Shown here piece after piece: positions 44,819 to 56,205 of a stretch of 64,000 nt of DNA. The notes beneath the pieces are model-generated. The model saw nothing but the letters and a program-made list of their open reading frames with translations. It did no database searches and was not told the DNA's origin. Every line of letters starts with the position of its first letter. Position 1 is the first letter of the stretch. Source of the stretch: Pseudomonas sp. (GTDB lineage: Bacteria; Pseudomonadota; Gammaproteobacteria; Pseudomonadales; Pseudomonadaceae). The DNA is taken from NCBI RefSeq assembly GCF_030683065.1, contig NZ_JAUXMX010000032.1, positions 1-64,000 of the forward strand, written 5' to 3'. The position numbers were made by a program, and so were the translations under genes.

Positions 44819-45994
44819 TCAGAGAATAGGTAGATCTGCGACCTTTTCGCCGCGCTCATAAACCACATTGGCCCGGCCGACGATCAGGGGATCAAGGCTG
44901 TCGATGTTTTGCAGGGCCTTGCCCGTGTAAGGCAGCTTGTGCAGCACATAACGCATGGCGTTCAGGCGCGCGCGCTTCTTGCAGGTGGACTTGATCACCG
45001 TCCATGGCGCATCAGCGGTATCGGTGTAGAAGAACATGGCCTCTTTGGCCTTGGTGTAATCGTCCCACTTGTCCAGCGACGCCAGGTCGATCGGGCTGAG
45101 TTTCCACTGCTTGAGCGGATGCTTCTCGCGCTCCTTGAAGCGCCGGCGCTGCTCCTTGCGACTGACCGAGAACCAGAACTTGATCAGGTGCACGTTGTTG
45201 TGCGCGAGCATGCGCTCGAACTCCGGCGCCTGGCGCATGAACTCCAGGTACTCGGTCTCGGAACAGAAGCCCATCACCCGTTCAACCCCGGCGCGGTTGT
45301 ACCAGGAACGGTCGAACATGACGATCTCGCCGGCCGTTGGCAAATGCTGTACGTAGCGCTGGAAATACCACTGCCCGCGCTCGACCTCGGTAGGCTTCTC
45401 CAGCGCGATAATCCGCGCACCCCGTGGGTTGAGGTGCTCCATAAAGCGCTTGATTGATCCTCCCTTGCCGGCCGCGTCGCGCCCTTCAAATAGAATGACC
45501 ACCTTTTGCCCGGTGTCCTTGACCCACGCCTGCAATTTGAGCAGCTCGACCTGAAGGTGATACTTCTCATATTCATAGCGCTTGCGCGACATCAGGTTCT
45601 TGTACGGGTAACCGCCCTGCCGCCAATCGGGGGCCAACTCGTCATCCGGGTTCGCCGGCTTGGTTGGCTTGGCGGCATCAACCACCAGAGCCTTGCGTAG
45701 CGCCTCGGCGTCGTCGCCAGAAAGGCCGCTGATAAAAGTTTCCAGCGTATCGCGCAGTCCCGGAACGTCCTTCTGGTCAACGTGCGCGAGGATGTCTTCA
45801 ATCGCTACAGCTGTCGAATCGTGTGCCGCCTGGATTGAGTCATGGACCATTTTCTCTTGCAGCTGAGCACCCCCGAGAATGGCTTCACCGGTCGGTTCTG
45901 CTGGCACGGACGAGCGACGCGGCCTGCGTGTGACCGCCTCGGGTGTGGCTGGGGCGATGGGAGGGGTTACGGTATCAGCAGAAGTGTCGCTCAT
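44819..45994 (-). CDS. ppk2: Polyphosphate kinase 2
   Basis: A 391-residue PPK2-family enzyme that uses polyphosphate to phosphorylate nucleotides (typically GDP or ADP). Residues 1-120 form a Pro/Ala-rich N-terminal extension. Walker A is GRDAAGKGG at 171-179, preceded by KVVILFE; the lid and Walker B regions contain GQWYFQRYVQHLPTAGEIV and MFDRSWYNRAGVERVMGF. The C-terminal part KRARLNAMRYVLHKLPYTGK is normal. One-domain class I, like Pseudomonas PPK2A. It stands alone, divergent from nothing obvious; its start region faces a 300-base gap. Confidence 0.93.
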   Translation of the reverse strand: MSDTSADTVTPPIAPATPEAVTRRPRRSSVPAEPTGEAILGGAQLQEKMVHDSIQAAHDSTAVAIEDILAHVDQKDVPGLRDTLETFISGLSGDDAEALRKALVVDAAKPTKPANPDDELAPDWRQGGYPYKNLMSRKRYEYEKYHLQVELLKLQAWVKDTGQKVVILFEGRDAAGKGGSIKRFMEHLNPRGARIIALEKPTEVERGQWYFQRYVQHLPTAGEIVMFDRSWYNRAGVERVMGFCSETEYLEFMRQAPEFERMLAHNNVHLIKFWFSVSRKEQRRRFKEREKHPLKQWKLSPIDLASLDKWDDYTKAKEAMFFYTDTADAPWTVIKSTCKKRARLNAMRYVLHKLPYTGKALQNIDSLDPLIVGRANVVYERGEKVADLPIL

Positions 45995-46294
45995 GGTCAG
46001 CTCTCTAAATGGCGAATTGCGTTGCGCGCGGCATCAATCTTCAGGATTTTCACTCTGCCGCAGATGACAAACATAGACGCAGGTCATGTCCGTCGCAGAT
46101 TGTCTCAAGCGGTGCCCAACGGCTGTCGCCTTATCGGCTTGGTCTGCGGGCCAAGCGCTTGCCAGGGTATTGATCCATGCCGAAGTCAGCGCTCGCAGCC
46201 CTTTGCGCCGCAGGCGTTCGCCTATGCGCGGTACTTAGGCAGACCGGTGATCAACGTCCATGGCGGCGGTTAAACGCCCTTGGCCGCGATCCGG
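45995..46294. other. 300-base gap between ppk2 start and DUF3482 gene end
   Basis: Contains the ppk2 promoter. I see no gene with a good start, no strong palindrome and no RNA-like structure. Confidence 0.4.
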
Positions 46295-47671
46295 CTAGGC
46301 GGCGGCAAGCAGCGTGGCGCTCAGTGCCTCGACCTGCTCCTGGCGTTCCAGCTGTTGCAGGCGCGCGCCAGGATTGAGCGATGACCATTCGGGATGGGCG
46401 CGGGCCTTGTGCAGGGCATCGGGCAGTTTGCCCTCGCGCCATAGCGCCTCCTGCGGTGCGGCCAGTTCGAGGGTGCCCATGGCCGCGTGGCCGCGGGCTT
46501 CCAGAGCTTGCAGCAACAGTTGCTGGCGCAGGGCGAGCAGGCGCAGTACGGCGTCGTCCACGGTCAGTTCGCGCTGGCCCTTGAGTTTGCCTTTCAGGCG
46601 AGCACCGTAGCCGCGCAGGGTCTGTGCGCCGCCGCCGATCAGGGCGCCGAGGGCGGCCGCAGCGCCGAGGGTGACGCCGCCCACCAACAGGTCGATGCCG
46701 ACCCCGGTGGCCGCGCCAGCGGCCATGCCGCCACCGACCTTGACCCCGAGCTGCCTGAGGGTTTCCGGGTTGAACAAATCGTCGCCCCAGCGGCCATCGA
46801 GCAGGGGCACGGCTTCGGCTTTGGCGTCGTCCTGGCGGAAGGCGTAAAGCCGCAGCAAGGCCTCGACGCAACGCTGTTCGCGCTGGCGGATGGTTTCACG
46901 CAGTTCGCGGATCGCGCCTTGCTCCAGGGTTGGCTGGGCCGCCACGCTGCGTCGGCAGGCGGCGCAGTCGAGCAGCAGTTCGGCGATCAGCCGGGTGCCG
47001 CTGTGACGGCGGGCCTGGCGCTGCACTTGATGGTCGTCGATCAGCTGTTGCAGCTGCGGCCGAGCTTTTTCCTGCAGCAGGGCCAGGCTCTCGTAGAGGC
47101 GGCGTTCGCCATCCAGCGGCGGCGCCACGCTGTCGAAGGCGACCCGCGCATGCAGGCCGAGCCGGGCCAGGGCCTGGTACCAGTCGTCTTCGCGGTGCTG
47201 GCGACCGGCGACGAAGTTCAGCACCGGCAGCAAGGGCCGGCCGCACATGGTGAGGATCGCCAGTTCATCGCGGTACTTGGCCAGCACTGGCTCGCGGGCG
47301 TCGATCACGTAGAGGCCGGCGTCCGAGGCGAGCAATTGGCGCAACACTTTGGCTTCCTGCTCGAAACGCTGGCGCGCCTCGCTGCCATCGAGAAAGCGCG
47401 CCAGGCGCGCCGGGCCATCCAGGCGTTCACCGGGGTGGTCGAGGCGCTCCAGGTAGTCGAGCAGGGCGATGGCGTCTTCCAGGCCGGGGGTGTCATACAG
47501 CTCCAGCAGCGCCTGGCCGTCCACCGACAGCCGCGCGCCCTCGACATGGCGGGTGGTGCTGGGACGATGCGAGACTTCGCCGAAACCGACGTCGCGGGTC
47601 AGGGTGCGCAGCAGCGAGGTCTTGCCGACATTGGTGTGGCCGACCACGGCGAGTTTCAGCGGATTGCTCAT
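46295..47671 (-). CDS. GTPase/DUF3482 domain protein
   Basis: A 458-residue protein. ATG at 47671 is chosen (MSNPLKLAVVGHTNVGKTSL); the frame upstream runs through a REP repeat. Residues 8-200 are an Era/Obg-type GTPase: P-loop GHTNVGKTS at 11-19, switch Thr in STTRHVEG, G3 in YDTPGLED. The N/TKxD-type motif is unclear, so nucleotide specificity is uncertain. The rest is DUF3482, with a glycine/alanine-rich hydrophobic segment near 350-385 (GGMAAGAATGVGIDLLVGGV) that may insert in the membrane, and KLKGQRELTVDDAVLRLLAL after it. It lies 120 bases downstream of DUF2868 on the same strand, its usual partner in Pseudomonas. Function unknown. Confidence 0.85.
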   Translation of the reverse strand: MSNPLKLAVVGHTNVGKTSLLRTLTRDVGFGEVSHRPSTTRHVEGARLSVDGQALLELYDTPGLEDAIALLDYLERLDHPGERLDGPARLARFLDGSEARQRFEQEAKVLRQLLASDAGLYVIDAREPVLAKYRDELAILTMCGRPLLPVLNFVAGRQHREDDWYQALARLGLHARVAFDSVAPPLDGERRLYESLALLQEKARPQLQQLIDDHQVQRQARRHSGTRLIAELLLDCAACRRSVAAQPTLEQGAIRELRETIRQREQRCVEALLRLYAFRQDDAKAEAVPLLDGRWGDDLFNPETLRQLGVKVGGGMAAGAATGVGIDLLVGGVTLGAAAALGALIGGGAQTLRGYGARLKGKLKGQRELTVDDAVLRLLALRQQLLLQALEARGHAAMGTLELAAPQEALWREGKLPDALHKARAHPEWSSLNPGARLQQLERQEQVEALSATLLAAA

Positions 47672-47711
47672 CCTAGTGCCCGTGTGCATGTGCAAGGTCT
47701 GTGTCGTTCTG

Positions 47712-47778
47712 GTAGCCCGGATGCAATCCGGGGAGGGTTGCCGGGCCGGATAAAGCTCGCGGATTGCATCCGGGCTAC
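47712..47778. repeat. REP-like inverted pair, GTAGCCCGGATGCAATCCGGG family
   Basis: Second pair of the element seen at 37263-37331, with the same arms. It lies in the gap between the DUF2868 stop and the DUF3482 start. Confidence 0.85.
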
Positions 47779-47791
47779 GCATGGGTCGATG

Positions 47792-49180
47792 TCAATCATG
47801 TCCAGTCTCCAGCCAGTGCAACGGGGCGCTGTCACTGTGCGCCAGTTGCAACTGATCCAGTGCCTGGTGCCAGTCGCCGAGGCGTGCGCTGTCCAAGGCT
47901 TCGCCGGGTTGCGCCGGCAGCAGCCAGATGCGCGTGGCGGCGGCCGTGCGGGCCAGCTCGCCAAGCAGCGCCAGACTGCCGCGATCCGGCGAGCGGCGCG
48001 GATCACAGGCGATCGCCAGGCGTGCCGGCGGGAAGCGGGTGAGTTGTTCGAGCAGACGCTGGCGCTGTTCGCGGCTGTCGATCACCCCTGCATCGCTGAT
48101 GCCCTGGGCCAGTGCCGGTGGCCAAGGCCGGCGCTCATCCAGTTCGATGGCCACCAGTACGGCGCCCTGGGTGTCTTGTGAGTTGCTGCCGGCGCTTGGC
48201 CGCGGCAATTGTGCGGGCGCCGCATCGCATACCCCGAGGCGTTCGCTGCTCGGTTGCAGGCGCTCGCGCAGCAGGCTGTAGCCGGGCAGGCCGACGTCCA
48301 GTTGCAGGGCGGCGCAACCGCGGCGCCAGCGCCACAGGCAAAACAAGCCTAGTAGCAGGCGTGGCAGGAGGCCGTAGACCAGCAGCACGCCGACCAGCCA
48401 GCCAGCCCAGCTCAGGCGCGCGGCTTCACTGGCCAGGGGATTGTCGCCGCTGGCGCGGATCAGTTCGGCATCCGGCAGGCTGAAGCCGAGCAGTGCCGGT
48501 AGTGCGCCGAGGGCCTGGGTCATGGCAATGAAGGTTTCGCCGCCGAGGATGGTGCTTTCCCAGACGAAGCCGTAGCGGCGGGTGGCAAGTAGTATCAGCA
48601 GGCTCAACAGTGCCGTCAGCAGGGCCAGCAGCCACAGGCCATGAACCAGCACGCCCAGCCCCCAGCGATTCAGGCGTTGGCGGCGCAGCATGACCAGCAA
48701 GGCCGGCGCCAATTGTGCGGCCTGGGCATCGCGGGCGAGCTTCTCACTGAGCCACAACCACAGCCGACCGAGGGCGCCGCTGCTGTCGCGCGCCAGCAGC
48801 AGGCCCAAGACCCAGCCGAGTAATAGCAGCAGGTTGAGGCCGAGCAGGCTGCCCAGCGCCCAGAACACATTGACCGGGCGCTGGCCGTCGCCGAGCGCTG
48901 CCACTGCCAGGCCGATGCCGCTGAGCAGGGCCAGCAGCAATAGCGCCGCCAGGGCCAGGCGTGCGCCCTGCAGCCAGTGGCGCAGCGCCTGCATCTGTCC
49001 ATCGCGCTCGGCGAGCAGCAGGGCGCGGGCCTGAATGCGTTCGGCCAGACTGCCGCCGCCGGCTTGGGCGCGACGATTGGCTTCACGGTCGTCCAGTGGG
49101 CCGGCATGCTCTTCGCGCAGGCGAATCGCTTCACTGAGCCAGAGGCGCTGGAGTTTGTTCGGAGCAGGGTCGGTGGTCAC
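47792..49180 (-). CDS. DUF2868 membrane protein
   Basis: A 462-residue protein beginning at GTG 49180 (MTTDPAPNKLQRLWLSEAIR). The N-terminal 65 residues are charged and helical. Four to five membrane helices follow: GARLALAALLLLALLSGIGL, LGSLLGLNLLLLLGWVLGLL, GLGVLVHGLWLLALLTALLS, and AGWLVGVLLVYGLLPRLLLG. The C-terminal 170 residues are cytoplasmic, resembling the end of a nucleotide-binding or regulatory domain (AVLVAIELDERRPWPPALAQ). It precedes the DUF3482 GTPase, suggesting a membrane-bound complex. No biochemical role is known to me. Confidence 0.83.
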   Translation of the reverse strand: MTTDPAPNKLQRLWLSEAIRLREEHAGPLDDREANRRAQAGGGSLAERIQARALLLAERDGQMQALRHWLQGARLALAALLLLALLSGIGLAVAALGDGQRPVNVFWALGSLLGLNLLLLLGWVLGLLLARDSSGALGRLWLWLSEKLARDAQAAQLAPALLVMLRRQRLNRWGLGVLVHGLWLLALLTALLSLLILLATRRYGFVWESTILGGETFIAMTQALGALPALLGFSLPDAELIRASGDNPLASEAARLSWAGWLVGVLLVYGLLPRLLLGLFCLWRWRRGCAALQLDVGLPGYSLLRERLQPSSERLGVCDAAPAQLPRPSAGSNSQDTQGAVLVAIELDERRPWPPALAQGISDAGVIDSREQRQRLLEQLTRFPPARLAIACDPRRSPDRGSLALLGELARTAAATRIWLLPAQPGEALDSARLGDWHQALDQLQLAHSDSAPLHWLETGHD

Positions 49181-49325
49181 GCGGCGTCTCGTTGGCCATA
49201 TCGAACCTGAGCATAACCCTTGGCGTGGGTTGCGAGAAACTCTGATCCGGCCGGCGCTGCCGCAGTCGGCATGCTCTCAGCGCCAGCCTGCAATGTGCAG
49301 TCAATCGCTATTCTCGGGCAGTCAC

Positions 49326-50477
49326 CTAGGGTTCCTCGCGCAAGCGCACGGCACTATCCGGCTGGTCGATAAACAGGCCGTCGATACCCGCATCGAGAAA
49401 GACGCGAATTTCCGCCGCCAGATCGCCCTTGGCCTGCGGATCGTCGTTGCTGCGCAGATCGACGGGTAGAAAGCTGTTTTCCGCGCGGAAGGTGTAAGGG
49501 TGCACCTTGAGCCCGGCGGCATGTGCGCGGCTGACGAGCTGGGTGGTATTGGCCGGATCAAGGCTGCCATCGGCATCACGCGCGATGACCATGTTTTTTT
49601 CCGGGCCAATAGCGGCGGCATAGCGGGCGATGGCCTCTAGACCGGCCGGTGTGATCATCTGCGTATAGCTCAGCGTGTTGCCCTGCAACTGCTGGTCGTA
49701 GGGCTGGCCTTCGAACCACAGCAGCTGCACCAGGGGCAGCGGTGTCAGGCGGCTGAGGGTCTTGAGGTTGTCCACCTCGAACGACTGGATAAACACCGGC
49801 GCCTCGGCGCTGTCGTAGCCGTTGCGCTTGAGTACCTCCACCAGCGGCGCTTCCATGGCCAGGCCCAACTGCTGGAAGTGGCTCGGGTGTTTGGTTTCCG
49901 GGTACAGGCCGATCACCCGCTGCTGGCTGAGTTGCAGGTTTTTAACCAGGTCGATGATCTCCTGCAGGGTTGGCACCTCGAAATGGCCGTCCAGCCGCGT
50001 GTTGTCGGGGCGGATCTGCGGGATGCGCTCGATGGCGCGCAGGGTCTTCAGTTCGGTCAGGCTGAAATCTTCGCTGAACCAGCCGTGCATGCTCGCCCCG
50101 TCGACCATTTGGGTGCGCTGACGGTCGCTGAACTCGGGGTGCTGGGCGACGTCGGTGGTCAGGCTCAGTTCGTTGTCGTGGCGGGCCACCAGTTGCCCGT
50201 CTTTCGTCATTACCAGATCCATCTCGATGTAGTCGGCGCCTTGCAGAATGGCCAGGGCATAGGCGCTGAGGGTGTGCTCGGGCACATAACCGCTGGCGCC
50301 GCGGTGGGCGATGATCAGTGGTTGGGCTTTGCTGGTGGGTTTGCCGGTGTGCAGATGCGGTTGCTGCCTGGCCCAGTCGATGGCGGCTTGCACGTTGTCG
50401 GTGGTGGCCGGAGTCGCAGTGGCCAGTAGAGGTGTCAGCAGGCTGGCACAAAGTAGTGTGCGGGCGCTCTGGAACAT
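49326..50477 (-). CDS. glpQ: Periplasmic glycerophosphodiester phosphodiesterase
   Basis: A 383-residue enzyme starting at ATG 50477 (GGAG upstream). Signal peptide MFQSARTLLCASLLTPLLAT then ATPA. The catalytic IIAHRGASGYVPEHTLSAYA (His and Arg) and the metal-binding YIEMDLVMTKDGQLVARHD define the GDPD family; FPV-type C-terminal block appears as FLDAGIDGLFIDQPDSAV. It splits glycerophosphodiesters into glycerol 3-phosphate and the alcohol in the periplasm. It stands alone on the minus strand. Confidence 0.93.
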   Translation of the reverse strand: MFQSARTLLCASLLTPLLATATPATTDNVQAAIDWARQQPHLHTGKPTSKAQPLIIAHRGASGYVPEHTLSAYALAILQGADYIEMDLVMTKDGQLVARHDNELSLTTDVAQHPEFSDRQRTQMVDGASMHGWFSEDFSLTELKTLRAIERIPQIRPDNTRLDGHFEVPTLQEIIDLVKNLQLSQQRVIGLYPETKHPSHFQQLGLAMEAPLVEVLKRNGYDSAEAPVFIQSFEVDNLKTLSRLTPLPLVQLLWFEGQPYDQQLQGNTLSYTQMITPAGLEAIARYAAAIGPEKNMVIARDADGSLDPANTTQLVSRAHAAGLKVHPYTFRAENSFLPVDLRSNDDPQAKGDLAAEIRVFLDAGIDGLFIDQPDSAVRLREEP

Positions 50478-51023
50478 GGCGGCATCTCCTTGTGCGGGAT
50501 CTTGGGCCCCCAGTATGCACCGGCGAAGGTGACGACCCGGCAGCCCGGGTGAGATGAACCGCGGTGAAATGCGCTCATGTGCGGGCATACGCGTGCACGT
50601 GATCGTCATGGCGCTCGATATTCATATCGCCGCGGCGTGCCGCGAGCGGCTGGCGCTGCCTGCGCCGAGTGACGGGGAAGGTGCCGTGATCCGCTGGCCA
50701 TTGGCGCGCCCCTCGACCCTGCATTTTTTCATCAAGGCAGCAGCGTGGCAGATCAGCAAAGGGCGCAGGCGCCATTGGCTGTGGAGGAACGTACTGGGCA
50801 TGGCGCCGCTCCCTGGTCGAACTAATCATGTACCTTCCCGGGCGGTGCGCATTTTTAGAGAAGTTGACTGGGGTTTGCGTGTGGCTTGACGGGCAAATTG
50901 CTCAAGGCCGGCTCATCAATCTGGCCGCGCGCAGTGGCCATTCGACGCACAGCCCTTGGTTAGGCCGGCATTTGTGCATAAAATCGCCAGCCTTTCGCAG
51001 TTCCCCTTGCAGGCGAGCCCGCT
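50478..51023. other. 546-base intergenic region before hslO
   Basis: No frame with recognisable homology. A frame at 50554-50889 (+) is open, with basic, Trp-rich residues, but it lacks a good ribosome-binding site and looks like chance. The region must contain the promoters for divergent glpQ and hslO. Confidence 0.4.
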
Positions 51024-51911
51024 ATGCCCGATTTCACCCAACGTTTTCTGTTCGACGACACCGACATTCGCGGCGAGTTGGTCGTCCTGGGCGACAGTTA
51101 CCAGCACGTGCTGGCTAAACACGACTACCCGCAGCCGGTCGAGCAATTGCTTGGCGAGCTGCTGGCCGCTGCATCCCTGCTGGTTGGCACCCTGAAGTTC
51201 GACGGCCTGCTGATTCTGCAGGCGCGCTCATCCGGTGCGCTGCCGTTGTTGATGGTCGAATGCTCCAGCGCCGGTGAGCTGCGCGGTATCGCGCGCTACC
51301 ATGCCGAGCAAATTGGTGCTGATGCCGGCCTGGCCGAGCTGATGCCCGATGGCGTGCTGGCGATGACTATTGATCCGACTCAGGGTCAGCGTTATCAAGG
51401 CATCGTCGACCTGGATGGCGTTACATTGAGCGATTGCCTGTCCAACTATTTCGCCATGTCCGAACAATTGGCGACCCGCTTCTGGCTGTGCGCAGACGGT
51501 CAGCGCGCCCGCGGCCTGCTGCTCCAGCAGCTGCCCGCCGACCGGCTGACCGATCCAGACGAGCGCGAGGCCAGTTGGCAGCATGTGGCGACCCTGGCCG
51601 GCACCTTGAGCAACGAAGAGTTGCTCGGCTTGGACAATGAAACCCTGCTGCATCGTCTCTACCACGAAGAACCGCTGCGCCTGTTTGAGCCGCGCACGCT
51701 GCAATTTCGCTGCAGCTGCTCGCGCGAGCGATCGGCCAGCGCGCTGGTAAGTTTGGGTGAGACCGATGCCGAACTCCTGCTTAGCGAGAATGCCGGCGAA
51801 GTGGTGATCGACTGCCAGTTCTGCAATCAGCGCTATGCATTCGACGCTGCTGACATCGCTCAGTTGTTCGCCGGGGGCGGTAGCGAAGAGCCTGCGGATA
51901 CCCGCCACTAG
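51024..51911 (+). CDS. hslO: Hsp33 redox-regulated chaperonin
   Basis: A 295-residue holdase activated by oxidation. The C-terminal zinc switch has C-x-C near residues 230-232 (RCSCSR) and C-x-x-C near 263-266 (DCQFCNQ), the four ligands of Hsp33. N-terminal features [20 protein letters not shown] and [20 protein letters not shown] are typical. GCGAGC precedes the ATG. It is upstream of pckA, a neighbour pair also seen in other Pseudomonas. Confidence 0.95.
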   Translation: MPDFTQRFLFDDTDIRGELVVLGDSYQHVLAKHDYPQPVEQLLGELLAAASLLVGTLKFDGLLILQARSSGALPLLMVECSSAGELRGIARYHAEQIGADAGLAELMPDGVLAMTIDPTQGQRYQGIVDLDGVTLSDCLSNYFAMSEQLATRFWLCADGQRARGLLLQQLPADRLTDPDEREASWQHVATLAGTLSNEELLGLDNETLLHRLYHEEPLRLFEPRTLQFRCSCSRERSASALVSLGETDAELLLSENAGEVVIDCQFCNQRYAFDAADIAQLFAGGGSEEPADTRH

Positions 51912-52002
51912 GCCTGATAGTGTTCGTCTATCGATCCGCTTAGCGGATCGGATGCTGCCAAGGCATAGCCTTTCTGGCATACTCCGGCGACTTTTTTCTC
52001 GC

Positions 52003-52029
52003 TGTAGTAGTGTTTTTGCTTTTACTACA
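52003..52029 (+). promoter_or_regulatory. RccR-type dyad (long spacer) in pckA promoter
   Basis: TGTAGTA (52003-52009) and TACTACA (52023-52029) form an inverted repeat; the outer TGTAGT and ACTACA half-sites span 27 bp. The KDPG-responsive regulator RccR of Pseudomonas binds TGTAGT/ACTACA half-sites, with a long form of about 28 bp at glyoxylate-shunt and gluconeogenic genes including pckA. Placement 43 bases before the pckA ATG fits. The match is by memory of the consensus. Confidence 0.68.
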
Positions 52030-52071
52030 AAACGTTTGGAAGACTCGGCCCTTTGGCCGACGGGGACCCAC

Positions 52072-53613
52072 ATGACGCAAGCTAACAACGCCGTGTACAC
52101 CGATATCAGCGCAGCACAACTGGTCGAAGAAGCCATCCGCCGCGGTGAGGGCGAACTGGCCGCCAGTGGCGCCCTGGTTGTACGTACCGGGCACCGCACC
52201 GGTCGTTCACCAGCTGATCGGTTTATCGTCCAAGAGCCAAGCACTGAGGCGCAGATCGCCTGGGGCCCGATCAACCGTCCGTTCCCGGCAGACAAATTCG
52301 ATGCCCTGTGGGACCGTGTTGAGGAATTCAATCGGAACCAGGATTTCTTCGTTTCCCATGTCCACGTAGGTTCCGCTGAGGAACATTACCTGGCAGTGAA
52401 GATGACCACGGCCACGGCCTGGCAGAACCTGTTTGGTCGTCAGCTGTTCATTAATCCAGAAACCTACAACCCGGCCGGCAAGGACGAGTGGAAGGTGCTC
52501 AATGTGGCCAACTTCGAGTGCGTGCCTGAGCGTGACGGCACCAACTCCGACGGCTGTGTGATCATCAACTTCGCCGCCAAGAAGGTCCTGCTGGCCGGCA
52601 TGCGTTACGCCGGTGAGATGAAGAAAGCCATGTTCTCGGTGCAGAACTTCCTGCTCCCGGAAAAAGACGTATTGCCAATGCATTGCGCCGCCAATATCGG
52701 CGAAGAGGGCGATGTGACCCTGTTCTTCGGCCTGTCCGGCACCGGCAAGACCACCCTGTCAGCCGACGAGTCGCGCTACCTGATCGGCGACGACGAGCAC
52801 GGTTGGGGCGAAGGCGTGGTGTTCAATATCGAAGGCGGTTGCTATGCCAAGTGCATCGACCTGTCCGAGAAGAATGAGCCGGTGATCTGGAAAGCCATCC
52901 AGTTTGGCACCGTGCTGGAAAACGTCGTTCTCAACGAGGAGCGCGTGCCGGATTACACCGACGACAGCCTGACTCAAAACAGCCGCGCCGCCTACCCGCT
53001 GGAGTTCGTTGAGAAGCGCTCCGAGAAGAACCTGGGTGGCGAGCCCAATGCGGTGATCTTCCTGACCTGCGACCTGACCGGCGTACTGCCACCCGTGTCG
53101 ATCCTCAACGAAGAGCAGGCGGCTTACCACTTCCTGTCCGGTTACACCGCGCTGGTAGGCTCCACCGAAATGGGCAGCGGCAGCGGCATCAAGTCGACGT
53201 TCTCCACGTGCTTCGGCGCGCCGTTCTTCCCGCGTCCGGCTGGTGTGTACGCTGAGCTGCTGATCAAGCGCATCCAAGGCTTCGGCTCCAAGGTCTACCT
53301 GGTCAACACCGGCTGGACCGGCGGTGGCTACGGTGTCGGCAAGCGCTTCAACATCCCAACCACTCGCGGCGTGATCGCGGCGATCCAGAGTGGCGCGCTG
53401 ATTGGCACCGAGACCGAATTGTTGCCAATCATCAACCTGAGCGTGCCGACTTCGGTACCGGGCGTCGATACCAACCTGCTCAACCCGCGCAACACCTGGG
53501 CTGATCAGAACGCCTACGACGAAGCCGCCAAAGGCCTGGCCAAGCTGTTCGTCGAAAACTTCCAGAAGTTCGATGTAAGCGACGCCATCAAACAGGCCGG
53601 CCCGCAGCTCTAA
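52072..53613 (+). CDS. pckA: Phosphoenolpyruvate carboxykinase (ATP)
   Basis: A 513-residue enzyme that converts oxaloacetate to phosphoenolpyruvate with ATP, the gateway of gluconeogenesis. ATG at 52072 has GGGGA upstream; the open frame further upstream overlaps hslO and is not used. Kinase loop [16 protein letters not shown] lies near residues 219-234. Also present are [18 protein letters not shown]-type [20 protein letters not shown], and [17 protein letters not shown]. The motifs mark the ATP-type enzyme. It is followed by a strong terminator. Confidence 0.96.
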   Translation: MTQANNAVYTDISAAQLVEEAIRRGEGELAASGALVVRTGHRTGRSPADRFIVQEPSTEAQIAWGPINRPFPADKFDALWDRVEEFNRNQDFFVSHVHVGSAEEHYLAVKMTTATAWQNLFGRQLFINPETYNPAGKDEWKVLNVANFECVPERDGTNSDGCVIINFAAKKVLLAGMRYAGEMKKAMFSVQNFLLPEKDVLPMHCAANIGEEGDVTLFFGLSGTGKTTLSADESRYLIGDDEHGWGEGVVFNIEGGCYAKCIDLSEKNEPVIWKAIQFGTVLENVVLNEERVPDYTDDSLTQNSRAAYPLEFVEKRSEKNLGGEPNAVIFLTCDLTGVLPPVSILNEEQAAYHFLSGYTALVGSTEMGSGSGIKSTFSTCFGAPFFPRPAGVYAELLIKRIQGFGSKVYLVNTGWTGGGYGVGKRFNIPTTRGVIAAIQSGALIGTETELLPIINLSVPTSVPGVDTNLLNPRNTWADQNAYDEAAKGLAKLFVENFQKFDVSDAIKQAGPQL

Positions 53614-53631
53614 GCTGTAGCCGAGTCCTTG

Positions 53632-53662
53632 GACAAAGCCGCCTTCGGGCGGCTTTGTCGTT
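53632..53662 (+). terminator. Terminator after pckA
   Basis: GACAAAGCCGCC, loop TTCG, GGCGGCTTTGTC, then GTT. A 12-bp perfect stem with a stable UUCG tetraloop, 18 bases after the stop. Confidence 0.9.
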
Positions 53663-53684
53663 ATTGCGCAGGCGCGCGGATCCT

Positions 53685-53788
53685 TGTAGGAGCCAGCTTG
53701 CTGGCGATCCTTGCAGCCGCGCAGGGCGTACGCGAGCAGCACACCAGTTCTCCTGTGCCCGGGCGGCGGTGCGTTCGGCGCACCCTAC
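53685..53788. repeat. Two REP-type elements before the RecQ-family gene
   Basis: TGTAGGAGCCAGCTTGCTGG with CGAT (53685-53708) is the classical Pseudomonas REP; GGTGCGTTCGGCGCACCCTAC (53768-53788) is a single half of the GTAGGGTGCGC family. Confidence 0.75.
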
Positions 53789-53849
53789 CCAAGACACCCT
53801 CACCGCGCTATGGTCACAGGCCATTCAGCGGTCAATGGAGTGACAGCTC

Positions 53850-55787
<1,938 letters not shown>

Positions 55788-55812
55788 CGCCACCAGATGC
55801 GGCAGCAGTTGG

Positions 55813-55833
55813 TGCGCACGGCGCACCCTACGT
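55813..55833. repeat. Single half of GTAGGGTGCGC family (inverted)
   Basis: GGTGCGCACGGCGCACCCTAC, opposite in orientation to the copies at 55913 and 56053, so the three could form alternative hairpins. Confidence 0.75.
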
Positions 55834-56104
55834 GAGTAGGGTGCTGGGCCATGCTGTCGATGCCTCGCCGCAGCCCCTTAATCGCCACTCTTATGCGGGC
55901 TTGTACCGTTCGGTAGGGTGCGTCGTGCGCACCGCAGGCAACACGCGGTTGCTGCCTAGAACACCGCCCGCGTGAGTAGGGTGCTGAGCCATGCTGTCGA
56001 TGCCACGCCGCAGACCCTGAATCGCCACTCTGATGCTGGCCTTTGCGGTTCGGTAGGGTGCGCCGTGCGCACCGCAGGCGGAACACGGTTGCTGCGCAGG
56101 GCAC
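55834..56104. repeat. Tandem duplication of about 138 bases containing a REP half
   Basis: Copy one (55834-55971) and copy two (55972-56104) share GTGAGTAGGGTGCTG, CCATGCTGTCGATGC, AATCGCCACTCT and a GTAGGGTGCGCCGTGCGCACC-type element (55913-55933, 56053-56073), with scattered substitutions and small indels. No gene is apparent within. Confidence 0.85.
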
Positions 56105-56166
56105 GGTCTATTTGGGTACGGCGCCGCGTTGGACGGTATCCCCGAGCAAAATCATGGCCGTGCACA

Positions 56167-56205
56167 ACGCACTTCATCCTGATGCTGGATCAGGATGAAG
56201 TGCGT
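56167..56205. repeat. Perfect 17-bp stem-loop
   Basis: ACGCACTTCATCCTGAT (56167-56183) and its exact inverse (56189-56205) around loop GCTGG. There is no T-run on either side, so it is not a classical terminator, and it does not belong to the REP families in this window. Confidence 0.85.

Noticed and set aside
50554..50889. 111-codon frame between glpQ and hslO
   Set aside because: No ribosome-binding site, no motif, odd composition; more likely chance in GC-rich intergenic DNA.
51835..52071. Longer pckA start overlapping hslO
   Set aside because: It would run through the RccR-type dyad and has no similarity; ATG 52072 matches the known N-terminus.
55813..56073. CRISPR array from repeated 21-base units
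   Set aside because: Units are palindromic REP halves in both orientations with unequal spacing, there are no cas genes, and the same units occur singly across the window.
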